Origin: CAVZBW01 sp963778465
Lineage (GTDB): Bacteria; Actinomycetota; Acidimicrobiia; Acidimicrobiales; RAAP-2
Reading direction: 5' to 3'
DNA: 64,000 nucleotides
Assembly: GCA_963778465.1 (NCBI GenBank)
Contig: CAVZUK010000003.1
Location: 2,728,001-2,792,000 of the forward strand
Shown here: positions 32,152-40,270 of the stretch, one piece after another
Numbering within the stretch: position 1 is the stretch's first letter
Layout: every line of letters starts with the position of its first letter
The notes under the pieces: generated by a model
The model's input: the letters and a program-made list of their open reading frames with translations, nothing else
Databases searched by the model: none
Told to the model about the DNA's origin: nothing
Program-made: the position numbers and the translations under genes

Positions 32152-32964
32152 TCAGCCCACCCCGAGCACCCTCGCCCACCAGTTGAAGGTGGTGGTCTCG
32201 AAGCTGCCGAAGAGGTTCACGTGGGCCGTGCTGGCCAGCACCACGACCACGAGCAGCACGGGCAGGGTGTACGGACGAATTCGCAGGTAATGCGGCCACC
32301 AGCTCCGGGGCAGCAGCCGCTCCAGCAGCACCGAGCCGTCCAGCGGTGGTATCGGGATCATGTTGAACACCGCCAGCCAGATGTTGATGATGCCGGCGTA
32401 GAAGAGGACCTGCACCCAGATCGGGAGGGGTCCCTGCACGGGGATGGCGTTGGCCGCACCGGAGGCCCGGAAGAGGACGGCGAACACCCCGGCGAGCAAC
32501 AGGTTGGTGGCCGGACCCGCCAGCGAGACCACGACGCCCTGGTTGCGCGGGCTGCGCAGCTTGGCCAGGTTCACGGGGACGGGCTTGGCCCAGCCGAAGA
32601 ACCCGAAGCCCGAGAGGATCATGAAGGCCGGCACGATGAGGGTGCCGACCACGTCGACGTGCGCGATGGGGTTGAGGGTGAGACGTCCCGCCCGTTTGGC
32701 GGTGTCGTCACCGAATGCCAGCGCCACCCAACCATGGGCCACCTCGTGCAGGATGACCGAGGGGATGATCACGCAGAAGATGACGATGTCGGACGTCGTG
32801 ATGCGCTTGGTGGAGACGAGGAGGGCCACCAGCGCCACCCCGACCAGGAGCCAGACGATCGCCTTTCCCGAGGGCCGCGCGCGTCGGACCGGGGCCTCCG
32901 CCTGCCCCTGAGGCTCCGGCGGCCCCTGGGGCGCGGTCTGCGAAGGTCCCTGCGGGTTGCTCAC
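32152..32964 (-). CDS. Site-2-type M50 membrane metalloprotease
   Basis: 270 residues with several membrane helices. The zinc motif HEVAH lies in the helix IPSVILHEVAHGWVALAFG, and the second motif NMIPIPPLDG supplies the aspartate ligand. A first transmembrane helix (IVWLLVGVALVALLVS) follows a Pro/Gln-rich cytoplasmic N-terminus. M50 proteases cleave membrane proteins such as anti-sigma factors inside the bilayer; this short form lacks a PDZ domain and is closest to the YwhC/FtsH-independent group. The GTG at 32964 was chosen; a longer frame exists but lacks homology. It follows the DksA-like gene by 22 bases. Confidence 0.92.
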   Translation of the reverse strand: MSNPQGPSQTAPQGPPEPQGQAEAPVRRARPSGKAIVWLLVGVALVALLVSTKRITTSDIVIFCVIIPSVILHEVAHGWVALAFGDDTAKRAGRLTLNPIAHVDVVGTLIVPAFMILSGFGFFGWAKPVPVNLAKLRSPRNQGVVVSLAGPATNLLLAGVFAVLFRASGAANAIPVQGPLPIWVQVLFYAGIINIWLAVFNMIPIPPLDGSVLLERLLPRSWWPHYLRIRPYTLPVLLVVVVLASTAHVNLFGSFETTTFNWWARVLGVG

Positions 32965-32986
32965 GTCGGCCTCCGTGCCGAACCGG

Positions 32987-33340
32987 TCAGCCCTTGGATG
33001 CGCAGTTGATGCAGGTCCGGGCCGTCGGCTTGGCCTCGAGACGCGCCGGTGAGACGGGCTGTCCGCACACCTCGCAGGAGCCGTAATTGCCGCTGTCGAG
33101 ACGCTCGATGGCCAGCTCCACCTCGCGCAGCGTGGTCTTGAGCTGCCCGGCGAGCGCCTCGGCCTCGCCGCGCTCGGCCGTGACCTGGCTCGAATCGGCG
33201 AAGTTGTGGTCGTAGTGGAGTCCCTCGGACTCGCCGAACCCCATCTCCGCCAGCTGTCCCAGCAGGTCGTCTCGCTCGTGCTCGAGCAGTCCCCGGTACT
33301 CGACCGCCGTGGGACCACCCGGCGAGGTGTCGTTGACCAT
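32987..33340 (-). CDS. DksA/TraR-type C4 zinc-finger protein
   Basis: 117 residues: an N-terminal coiled-coil (AVEYRGLLEHERDDLLGQLAEMG ... LREVELAIERLDSG) and a C-terminal zinc finger with four cysteines (CEVCGQPVSPARLEA ... CINC). DksA-like proteins reach into the RNA-polymerase secondary channel and modulate transcription, often with ppGpp. In actinobacteria such proteins are also called RbpA-independent TraR-type regulators. The ATG at 33340 is preceded by no strong ribosome-binding site, but it fits the family start (MVNDTS...VEYRGLL). Confidence 0.9.
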   Translation of the reverse strand: MVNDTSPGGPTAVEYRGLLEHERDDLLGQLAEMGFGESEGLHYDHNFADSSQVTAERGEAEALAGQLKTTLREVELAIERLDSGNYGSCEVCGQPVSPARLEAKPTARTCINCASKG

Positions 33341-33431
33341 GACCAATGAGCCTAAAGCCTGACGAGGGAGATCACCACGCGACCGGCCGGGGACCCCCGC
33401 GCCGCACCCGCTCACCCAAGGTTTCCGCGAC

Positions 33432-33456
33432 CCCCGCGGGACGAGGGCCCGCGGGG
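33432..33456. terminator. GC hairpin downstream of xerD
   Basis: A perfect 9-bp stem (CCCCGCGGG with a 7-base loop) lies between the xerD stop (33470) and the DksA-like start (33340), where it would end the long pyrG-xerD transcript. No T-tract is present. Confidence 0.55.
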
Positions 33457-33469
33457 TGACCCGGCCGGC

Positions 33470-34411
33470 TCAGGTCGCCCTGGCCCGGGGATGGGCCGCC
33501 TCGTAGGTGGCCCGGAGGTGCTCCGGCGTGACCTTGGTGTAGATCTGGGTGGTCCCGATCGAGGCGTGCCCCAGGAGCTCCTGCACCACCCGGATGTCCG
33601 CGCCCCGGGCCAGCATGTGGGTGGCGCACGAATGGCGGAGGGTGTGGGGGCTGACCTCGGCGCGGATCCCGGCTCGGCGGGCGCGGGCCCGCACGATCTC
33701 GAACGCCCCCTGGCGGGTCAGCCGCCCACCCCGGGCGTTCAAGAGGACGGCCTCGGCGTCGCCACGTCGCCGCCAGCGTGCCGGGGCGAGCGCCGGGCGG
33801 CCTGCGGCACCGAGCCATTCGGTGAGCGCCTGGCAGGCGCAGCGTCCGAGCGGCACCACCCGTTCCTTGCCGCCCTTTCCGTAGAGGCGGAGCAGGCCGT
33901 CGTCTCCCCCCACGTCCGTGAGGTCGAGCCCGACCACCTCCGAGATCCTCGCCCCCGTCCCGTAGAGCAGCTCGAGGAGGGCGCGATCTCGGAGCCCGAG
34001 CGGTCCCGGCTCCACGAGGGTGCCCATCAGACGCTCGACGTCGGCCTCGGAGAGCGCCTTGGGGAGCCGGCGACCGAGCTGCACCGGCTCGACGTCGTCG
34101 GTCGGGTCGCCCGTCGCCATCCCCTCGTCGTGGAGGAACCGCTGCAGGCCGCGGATCGCCGAGAGCGCCCGGGCGATGGAGGCGGGCGAGTGCTCGACCC
34201 GCAGGAGGTCCCGGTAGGCGAGGACGTCGTCGGGGCTCGCCTCGATCGGAGTCCGGCCCGAGCGACGGAGGAAGCCCTCGTACGCCACGAGGTCGCGACG
34301 GTAGGCGTCGATGGTCCGCGGGGAGCGCCCGCGTTCGACCGACAGCCAGGACAAGAACTCCTCGGCGCCCGTGGACAGCACCTCGGGTTCGGTCGCGATC
34401 GGTCCGACCAC
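33470..34411 (-). CDS. xerD: XerD-type tyrosine recombinase
   Basis: 313 residues: an N-terminal SAM-like core-binding domain (FLSWLSVERGRSPRTIDAYRRDL) and a catalytic domain with R in GARISEV, K in GKGGKER, HTLRHSCATH and LGHASIGTTQIYTKV ending in the nucleophilic Tyr. It resolves chromosome dimers at dif with its partner XerC. The GTG at 34411 lies 13 bases after the Nudix stop. The xerD-Nudix-pyrG order is widely conserved in actinobacteria, supporting a housekeeping recombinase rather than the island's integrase. Confidence 0.94.
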   Translation of the reverse strand: MVGPIATEPEVLSTGAEEFLSWLSVERGRSPRTIDAYRRDLVAYEGFLRRSGRTPIEASPDDVLAYRDLLRVEHSPASIARALSAIRGLQRFLHDEGMATGDPTDDVEPVQLGRRLPKALSEADVERLMGTLVEPGPLGLRDRALLELLYGTGARISEVVGLDLTDVGGDDGLLRLYGKGGKERVVPLGRCACQALTEWLGAAGRPALAPARWRRRGDAEAVLLNARGGRLTRQGAFEIVRARARRAGIRAEVSPHTLRHSCATHMLARGADIRVVQELLGHASIGTTQIYTKVTPEHLRATYEAAHPRARAT

Positions 34412-34424
34412 GCTCGTCGAGCCG

Positions 34425-34979
34425 CTAGGCCGGGGAACGGAGGCGCTCGCGCACGAGCTGGAGCCCGATGAGGGTCTGCGCGTCGACGAGCACGCGGCGC
34501 CGGGTCAGGTCGTCCACCTCGTCCAGCGCGATCCTCTCGACCTCCATCCAGCGCTCCTCCGTGCCCGCCGGGGCGGCCTCGCCGGCCTCCAGCCCGGTGG
34601 CCACGAACAGCAGGGTCTCTTGATCGCAGAAGCCCGGCGAGTTGTAGAAGCCGACCAGCGGCTCGACCTTGGCGGCGACGAGCCCGGTCTCCTCCCGGAG
34701 CTCCCGGAGGGCCGTCAGCCTCGGCGCCTCTCCGTCGACGTCCCGAATGCCGGCGGGGACCTCGAGCAGGTGGCGATCCACCGCCGGCCGGTACTGACGG
34801 ACCAGGGTGACCGAACCATCCTCGTGGAGGGGCACCACCGCCACCGCTCCCGGGTGGCGCACCACCTCGCGCTCGAACCGGTTCCCGTCGGGATCGGCGA
34901 AGGTGGCCGTCACCATCGAGATGCGCCAACCGCCGTGGATCCGACGCTCGCCGAGGGGCCGAAAGTCGGGGGCGCTCAC
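34425..34979 (-). CDS. ADP-ribose pyrophosphatase-like Nudix hydrolase
   Basis: 184 residues with the Nudix box spread through GIRDVDGEAPRLTALRELREETG (GX5EX7REUXEEXGU; Glu residues present). It has the N-terminal GGWRISMVTATFADPDGNRFEREVV segment of the ADP-ribose pyrophosphatase branch. It likely hydrolyses ADP-ribose or related nucleotides to clear toxic metabolites. The GTG at 34979 was chosen over an upstream start; it lies 43 bases after the pyrG stop. It is conserved between pyrG and xerD in actinobacteria. Confidence 0.92.
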   Translation of the reverse strand: MSAPDFRPLGERRIHGGWRISMVTATFADPDGNRFEREVVRHPGAVAVVPLHEDGSVTLVRQYRPAVDRHLLEVPAGIRDVDGEAPRLTALRELREETGLVAAKVEPLVGFYNSPGFCDQETLLFVATGLEAGEAAPAGTEERWMEVERIALDEVDDLTRRRVLVDAQTLIGLQLVRERLRSPA

Positions 34980-35022
34980 GCCGGGGGGGTCCCCCCGTCC
35001 CACCCCCGGCTCCGACGTCCGG

Positions 35023-36666
35023 TCACTGCACCGAATCGAGATCGAGCAGCCGAGGCTCGCGACCCTCCGCGCGCTCGATGGCCGCCGCGAGCAGCTCGCG
35101 GAAGAGCGGGTGCGGACGATCCGGGCGGCTCTTGAACTCGGGATGCGCCTGCGTCCCGACCCAAAACGGATGGTCGGCGTGCTCGACGAACTCGACCAGG
35201 CGCCCGTCGGGGGAAGTGCCGGAGCACACCAGGCCGGCCTCCTCGAGCTTGGCGCGGAAACGGGGGTTGACCTCGTAGCGGTGGCGGTGTCGCTCCTGCA
35301 CCACGGCCGTCCCGTAGGACCGCTGGACGATCGAGCCTTCCTGCAGCATCGCCGGATACGCGCCGAGCCGCATGGTGCCGCCCAGATTGACCACGTCCAG
35401 CTGCTCGTCCATCAGGTCGATCACCGGATAGGGAGTGTCGGAGGCGAACTCCCTCGAGTTGGCCTGCCCCAGTCCCGCCACGTGCCGGGCGATGTCGATG
35501 ACCATGACCTGGAGCCCCAGGCACAGGCCGAGGCAGGGGATGCGAGCCTCCCGGGTCCAGCGCACGGCCTCGACCATGCCTTCGACGCCGCGCTCGCCGA
35601 ACCCCCCGGGGACCACCACGCCGTCCAGGTCTCGCAGCCGGCTGGTCCCGAGCAAGTCGGGCACGGTCTCGGCGTCGATCCAATCGATCGTGACGTCCGT
35701 CGCGTGATGGAATCCGGCGTGGCGCAACGCCTCCTCCACCGAGAGGTAGGCGTCGGGGAGGTTGACGTACTTCCCGATGACGCCCACCCGCGCGCCGCGC
35801 TCCGGAGACCTCACGCGGTCCACCAGCTCGCGCCAACGGGTGAGGTCGGGCGTCCCACCCACCTCGTCCAGGCCCAGCGTGCGGCAGACGTCCTCGTCCG
35901 CGCCCTCCTCGTTGAGGACCAGGGGGATGTCGTAGATGCTGGGCGCGTCGGCCAGGGACACGACCGCCCCCACCGGGACGTCGCAGAGGAGCGAGACCTT
36001 GCGCTTCAGACCCTCGGAGATGGGCTGCTCGCTGCGGCACACGATGATGTCCGGCTGGATGCCTCGGCTCCGCAGCTCCGTCACGGAGTGCTGCGTGGGC
36101 TTGGTCTTCTGCTCGCCCGAGGGCGCAAGATAGGGCACGAGCGTGAGGTGGACGTAACAGACGTTGTCCCGTCCCACGTCACGCCGGAATTGGCGGATGG
36201 CCTCGAGAAAGGGCACGATCTCGATGTCACCCACCGTGCCGCCGATCTCCACGATCACCACGTCGATGTCCTCGGACTCGAGCCGGCGGATCCGCTCCTT
36301 GATCTCGTCGGTCACATGGGGAATGACCTGGACCGTCTTGCCGAGATAGTCACCCCGCCGCTCCTTTAGAATGACCGACGAGTAGATCGCGCCGGTCGTG
36401 GTGTTGGAGTTCCGGTTGAGGTGCTCGTCGATGAAACGCTCGTAGTGGCCGAGGTCGAGGTCGGTCTCGCCCCCGTCCTCGGTCACGAAGACCTCTCCGT
36501 GCTCGCCGGGGTTCATCGTGCCGGGATCGACGTTGATGTACGGGTCGAGCTTGCACATGGTCACGCGCAGGCCCCGGCACTTCAAGAGCCGGCCCAGCGA
36601 GGAGGCCGTGAGGCCCTTGCCGAGCGAGCTCGACACCCCGCCCGTGACGAAGACGAACTTGCTCAT
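35023..36666 (-). CDS. pyrG: CTP synthase
   Basis: 547 residues. The N-terminal amidoligase domain begins FVFVTGGVSSSLGKGLTAS (ATP site) and contains DPYINVDPGTM and the UTP-binding region. The C-terminal glutamine amidotransferase has the catalytic Cys in GLCLGLQ and the His-Glu pair in QAHPEF. It makes CTP from UTP, complementing cmk in the other operon. The ATG at 36666 gives the family start. The gene is followed by Nudix and xerD. Confidence 0.97.
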   Translation of the reverse strand: MSKFVFVTGGVSSSLGKGLTASSLGRLLKCRGLRVTMCKLDPYINVDPGTMNPGEHGEVFVTEDGGETDLDLGHYERFIDEHLNRNSNTTTGAIYSSVILKERRGDYLGKTVQVIPHVTDEIKERIRRLESEDIDVVIVEIGGTVGDIEIVPFLEAIRQFRRDVGRDNVCYVHLTLVPYLAPSGEQKTKPTQHSVTELRSRGIQPDIIVCRSEQPISEGLKRKVSLLCDVPVGAVVSLADAPSIYDIPLVLNEEGADEDVCRTLGLDEVGGTPDLTRWRELVDRVRSPERGARVGVIGKYVNLPDAYLSVEEALRHAGFHHATDVTIDWIDAETVPDLLGTSRLRDLDGVVVPGGFGERGVEGMVEAVRWTREARIPCLGLCLGLQVMVIDIARHVAGLGQANSREFASDTPYPVIDLMDEQLDVVNLGGTMRLGAYPAMLQEGSIVQRSYGTAVVQERHRHRYEVNPRFRAKLEEAGLVCSGTSPDGRLVEFVEHADHPFWVGTQAHPEFKSRPDRPHPLFRELLAAAIERAEGREPRLLDLDSVQ

Positions 36667-36701
36667 CTCGCGTGTCTTCCGTGGCGTCGCACCACGACAC
36701 G

Positions 36702-38414
36702 CTAGCGCCTGGCGCTCCCGGGACTGGTGGACGGCGTCGATCGCCGGCCGAGGTCCAGGAGCTCGGTGGCGTGCGCCCGAGCCGTCGCACTCTCGGGATG
36801 ACCCGACAACATGCGCGCCAGCTCGACGACGCGCTCGGCGCCCGACACCGGGAAGCACTCGGTGACGGTGCGCCCCTCGCGCAGCGACTTGGCAACGACC
36901 ACGTGGTGGTCCGCGAAAGCCGCGACCTGCGGGAGGTGCGTGACCACGAGCACCTGCCTCGTCTCGCCGAGCTCCCGGAGGGCTGCCGCGAGCGCCAACG
37001 CCGCCTCCCCGCCCACGCCGGCATCGACCTCGTCGAAGAGCACCGTGGGCGGGCCACCCGGCGTGAGGAGGCTGAGCGCGAGCGTGCAGCGCGCCAGCTC
37101 GCCCCCCGACGCCACCTGAGACAGCGGCTTGGGAGGCTCACCGGGGTTGGCGGCGAGGAGGAAGCGGACGTCGTCCCCAGCGGCCTCTTCGGACACCTCG
37201 ACCCGCAGCGAGGCACCCGGCATGGCCAGGGCGCGGAGGTGTTGCTCGACGGCATCGGCGAGCCGCAGCGCTGCGCTCGACCTGGCCTCCCGTAACTCTC
37301 GCTCCTGCCGGCGAAGCTCCGCCTCCTCCTCGTCTCTCCGGTTGGCGAGTGCCTCCAGCCTGCCCTCGGCGTCCGAGAGCTCGGCGATGCGCTGCTCGGC
37401 CGACGCGGCAAAGGCCAGCACGTCGCCCAGGTCGCCCCCGTGCTTGCGGCGCAGGTCTGCGAGTACGCGGCGACGCGCCTGTACCTCCTCCAGGCGTCGC
37501 GGATCACGGTCCCACGTCTCGAGCGCCGTGCGCAGATCCGTCGCCACGTCGTCCAGCTCGGCCACGACGCCGTCGAGTCGAACACGCCATGCCGAGAACC
37601 CGTCCCGGTCGCCGAGGGCCGAGGCGGCCTTCCCGATTCGTTCCAAGGCTCCCGTGCCCTCTGCTCCCTCGTCCGGCAGGTGGCCGCCGCCGAGCTGGGC
37701 CAGGGCCTCACGCAGGGCCTCGCGGTGGGCCTCGAGGTTGGCCAGGACCTCCTCCTCGCCGCGGAGTCGCTCGTCCTCGTCCGGACCCTCGATCGCCGCG
37801 CTGGTGATCTCTTCGACCTGGAACCGCAGGAGGTCGAGCTGTTGCACTCGCTCCGAGGGCGTGCCGCCCACGAGGGCGATCTCGCGCTCGATGGCCCTCA
37901 CCCGACGCCTTCCCTCCTGCACCGGACGGTCGTCCAGCTTCCCGAAGGCGTCCAGGGCGCGCCGTTGTCCCGCCGGCCGGAGGAGCGACTGCTGCTCGTG
38001 CTGCCCGTGGATGTCCACGTAGGCGGCCCCCTCCTCCGCCAGTGCGGCCACGGTGGACATCCGGCCGTCGACCCAGCAACGCGTCCGTCCCTCTCTCGGC
38101 AGCGATCGGGCCAACACCGTCTCGACCGGCGCCTCGACCATCGGCGGGCAACCGGCCGGGTCGGTCGATCCCCGGATCGAGCCGCCGTCGGGTCCGTCGG
38201 CGTACCGCTCGAAGCGGGCCTCGATCATCGCCTCCGGCGCACCCGAACGGACCGCCGAGCCCCCGGCCCGTCCTCCGACGACCGCAGCGAGCGCTTCGAC
38301 GAGCAACGTCTTGCCGGCACCGGTCTCCCCCGTCAGCGCCGTCATGCCCGGAGCGAATTCGACGGTGACGTCCTCCACCACTCCGAGGTCGCGCACCCTG
38401 AGCTCGAGGAGCAT
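36702..38414 (-). CDS. recN: DNA repair protein RecN
   Basis: 570 residues of an SMC-like ATPase: Walker A GETGAGKTLLVEALA near the N-terminus, a long coiled-coil middle (about 150-390, LRGEEEVLANLEAHREALREAL and related heptads), signature SQVASGGELARCTLAL, and Walker B TVLFDEVDAGVGG. RecN acts in double-strand-break repair. The ATG at 38414 follows the nadK stop by 12 bases. The nadK-recN order is widely conserved. The C-terminal tail (LLDLGRRSTPSTSPGSARR) is short and disordered. Confidence 0.96.
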   Translation of the reverse strand: MLLELRVRDLGVVEDVTVEFAPGMTALTGETGAGKTLLVEALAAVVGGRAGGSAVRSGAPEAMIEARFERYADGPDGGSIRGSTDPAGCPPMVEAPVETVLARSLPREGRTRCWVDGRMSTVAALAEEGAAYVDIHGQHEQQSLLRPAGQRRALDAFGKLDDRPVQEGRRRVRAIEREIALVGGTPSERVQQLDLLRFQVEEITSAAIEGPDEDERLRGEEEVLANLEAHREALREALAQLGGGHLPDEGAEGTGALERIGKAASALGDRDGFSAWRVRLDGVVAELDDVATDLRTALETWDRDPRRLEEVQARRRVLADLRRKHGGDLGDVLAFAASAEQRIAELSDAEGRLEALANRRDEEEAELRRQERELREARSSAALRLADAVEQHLRALAMPGASLRVEVSEEAAGDDVRFLLAANPGEPPKPLSQVASGGELARCTLALSLLTPGGPPTVLFDEVDAGVGGEAALALAAALRELGETRQVLVVTHLPQVAAFADHHVVVAKSLREGRTVTECFPVSGAERVVELARMLSGHPESATARAHATELLDLGRRSTPSTSPGSARR

Positions 38415-38425
38415 GCGACCAGCCC

Positions 38426-39358
38426 TCAGTCCGGCGACGGCCGGAGCGGTACTGGCGCCAGCACAGCCCCGAGCTCCTGCGCCAGCGGCTGACGTCCGAA
38501 CCGCACCAGTCGGGCCGTCTGCGTCGCGATCTTGCAGGTCACGGAGGCCGAAGGCTCGAGGCGGGCGACGGCCAGGCCGTCGAGGACCAGGACGGCCGGG
38601 CGGCCATCGGTCACTTGCAGCGTCACCGCGTAATCGGCGTCGAGGACGACGCTCGACCCGCTGGAGAGGTGTGCGGCGACCGGGGTGACGATGGCGGCGC
38701 GCTGGAGCGGCGAAAGGACGGGACCGCCGGCGGAGAGGTTGTACGCGGTCGAGCCGGTCGGCGTGGCCACGAGCACCCCGTCGGCCCGGTAGGCGGCGAG
38801 CCGTTCCCCGTCGACCGAGGTCACGAGATGCACCATGTGTCCGGGCACCGCCTTCTCGACCACTGCCTCGTTGAGCACCCGCCATTGGCGGCGGACGGGT
38901 GCAGCCTCGCCGGGCAGACCGCTGCCGCTCCCGGTGGCCGGGGATTCCAAAGGAAGGATCTCGCCGTCGGCGATCACGTCCAACAAGGCCCGCTCTTGGA
39001 CCTCGGCATGTCCGCCAAAGAAGCGGTCTAGGGCCTCGGGAACGCGATCGGCCGGCGTGTCGAGCAGGTAGCCGAGACGGCCGAAGTTGACTCCGAGGAG
39101 CGGCACGCCAAGGCCCGACGCGACCGCCACGAGGCGCAGGAACGTGCCGTCGCCGCCGAGGCTGACGGCGATGTCGACGGCGGAGAAGTCCACGTCCTCG
39201 AGGGTCCGCTCCGTCCCGCCCTCGGCCACCCGGTCACCGGCGGCAAGCGTGAGCATCCGGCTCGCCACGCCCTTCGAGGCGAGCCAGGACATCGTCTCGC
39301 CCGCAATCCGGCGAGCCTGGGCGCGGTCGGGATTCACGAGGAGGGCCACGGTCGTCAT
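38426..39358 (-). CDS. nadK: NAD kinase
   Basis: 310 residues of an ATP/polyphosphate-NAD kinase: VALLVNPDRAQA, the GGDGT motif (VSLGGDGTFLRLV), NFGRLGYL, and the ATPTGSTAYNLSAGGPVL loop for NAD binding. It makes NADP(H). The ATG at 39358 starts the family directly; a TlyA gene ends 26 bases upstream (39385). tlyA, nadK and recN form a conserved actinobacterial cluster here. Confidence 0.96.
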   Translation of the reverse strand: MTTVALLVNPDRAQARRIAGETMSWLASKGVASRMLTLAAGDRVAEGGTERTLEDVDFSAVDIAVSLGGDGTFLRLVAVASGLGVPLLGVNFGRLGYLLDTPADRVPEALDRFFGGHAEVQERALLDVIADGEILPLESPATGSGSGLPGEAAPVRRQWRVLNEAVVEKAVPGHMVHLVTSVDGERLAAYRADGVLVATPTGSTAYNLSAGGPVLSPLQRAAIVTPVAAHLSSGSSVVLDADYAVTLQVTDGRPAVLVLDGLAVARLEPSASVTCKIATQTARLVRFGRQPLAQELGAVLAPVPLRPSPD

Positions 39359-39384
39359 GGGATGGTGTCCGTCACCTTGCGTGC

Positions 39385-40257
39385 TTATGCGCTCGGCCCG
39401 GCGATCGGGAGCTCGACGGCGAGCTGCGCCAAACGCTCGAGCTCCGGCAGTCCCCGGCCCGGTCCCCCCGACCGGGCGTGCAGGAGGAACTCCCGGTTGC
39501 CGGCGGGACCCCGGAGCGGCGAGCTCATGACGTCCATGATGCCGGCTCCGGCAGCTTCGAATGCGGAGGCCACCTCGACGACGGCCCTGCGCCAGGTGGC
39601 CGGCTCGCGGATCACACCCTTTCCCTTGCCGGCCTCGCTGCGGCCGGCCTCGAATTGGGGCTTGACCAGGGCCACGAGATCTCCCCGTTCTTCCAGGAGC
39701 GCGCCGGCCAGGGTCGGTGCGACGGTGCGGAGGGAGATGAACGAGAGATCCGCCGTCACGATGGACACCCGGAGCTGGGCGGGAACATGCCAGTCGGCGC
39801 GCCGCTCGCGTACGAGGATCGAGAGCCGCTCGGGGTCGACGAGGCGGACATTGGTGCGCTCGATCACGCAGACGCGGTCATCACCACGAAGGCGCGGGTG
39901 CAGCTGACCCCGACCGACGTCGAGGGCGATCACCCGAGCCGCGCCGCGCTGGAGGAGGCAGTCCGTGAAGCCGCCCGTCGACGCCCCCGCATCCAGTGCG
40001 GTGCGATCCGAGACGTCGATCGAGAAGCGCTCGAGGGCTGCGTCGAGCTTCTCGCCGCCTCGGCTCACGAAACGCGGAGGTGCCGCCGTCACCACGATCT
40101 GGTCACCCGGCGCCACGAGACGCGACGCCTTGTCGGCCGCGGCACCGTTGACGAGGACGCGACCGGCCACCAAGGCCTGCTCGGCCTGGCTGCGGGACTC
40201 GAAGAGGCCCCGGCGGACCAGCTCGGTGTCGAGTCGGCGCCGGGTGGTGGGGCTCAG
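39385..40257 (-). CDS. tlyA: TlyA-type 16S/23S rRNA 2'-O-methyltransferase
   Basis: About 290 residues: an S4 RNA-binding domain (RRRLDTELVRRGLFESRSQAEQ, then AGRVLVNG), followed by an FtsJ-like SAM methyltransferase with DAGASTGGFTDCLLQRGA, IVTADLSFISLR and LVKPQFEAG. It methylates C1409 of 16S and C1920 of 23S rRNA in mycobacteria, affecting capreomycin sensitivity. The start is unclear: no ATG, GTG or TTG lies at the family start. CTG at 40257 (LSPTTRRRLD) fits best; the only upstream in-frame ATG, at 40374, overlaps the preceding gene by 100 bases. Confidence 0.88.
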   Translation of the reverse strand: MSPTTRRRLDTELVRRGLFESRSQAEQALVAGRVLVNGAAADKASRLVAPGDQIVVTAAPPRFVSRGGEKLDAALERFSIDVSDRTALDAGASTGGFTDCLLQRGAARVIALDVGRGQLHPRLRGDDRVCVIERTNVRLVDPERLSILVRERRADWHVPAQLRVSIVTADLSFISLRTVAPTLAGALLEERGDLVALVKPQFEAGRSEAGKGKGVIREPATWRRAVVEVASAFEAAGAGIMDVMSSPLRGPAGNREFLLHARSGGPGRGLPELERLAQLAVELPIAGPSA

Positions 40258-40270
40258 GTCGTGGCGTGCC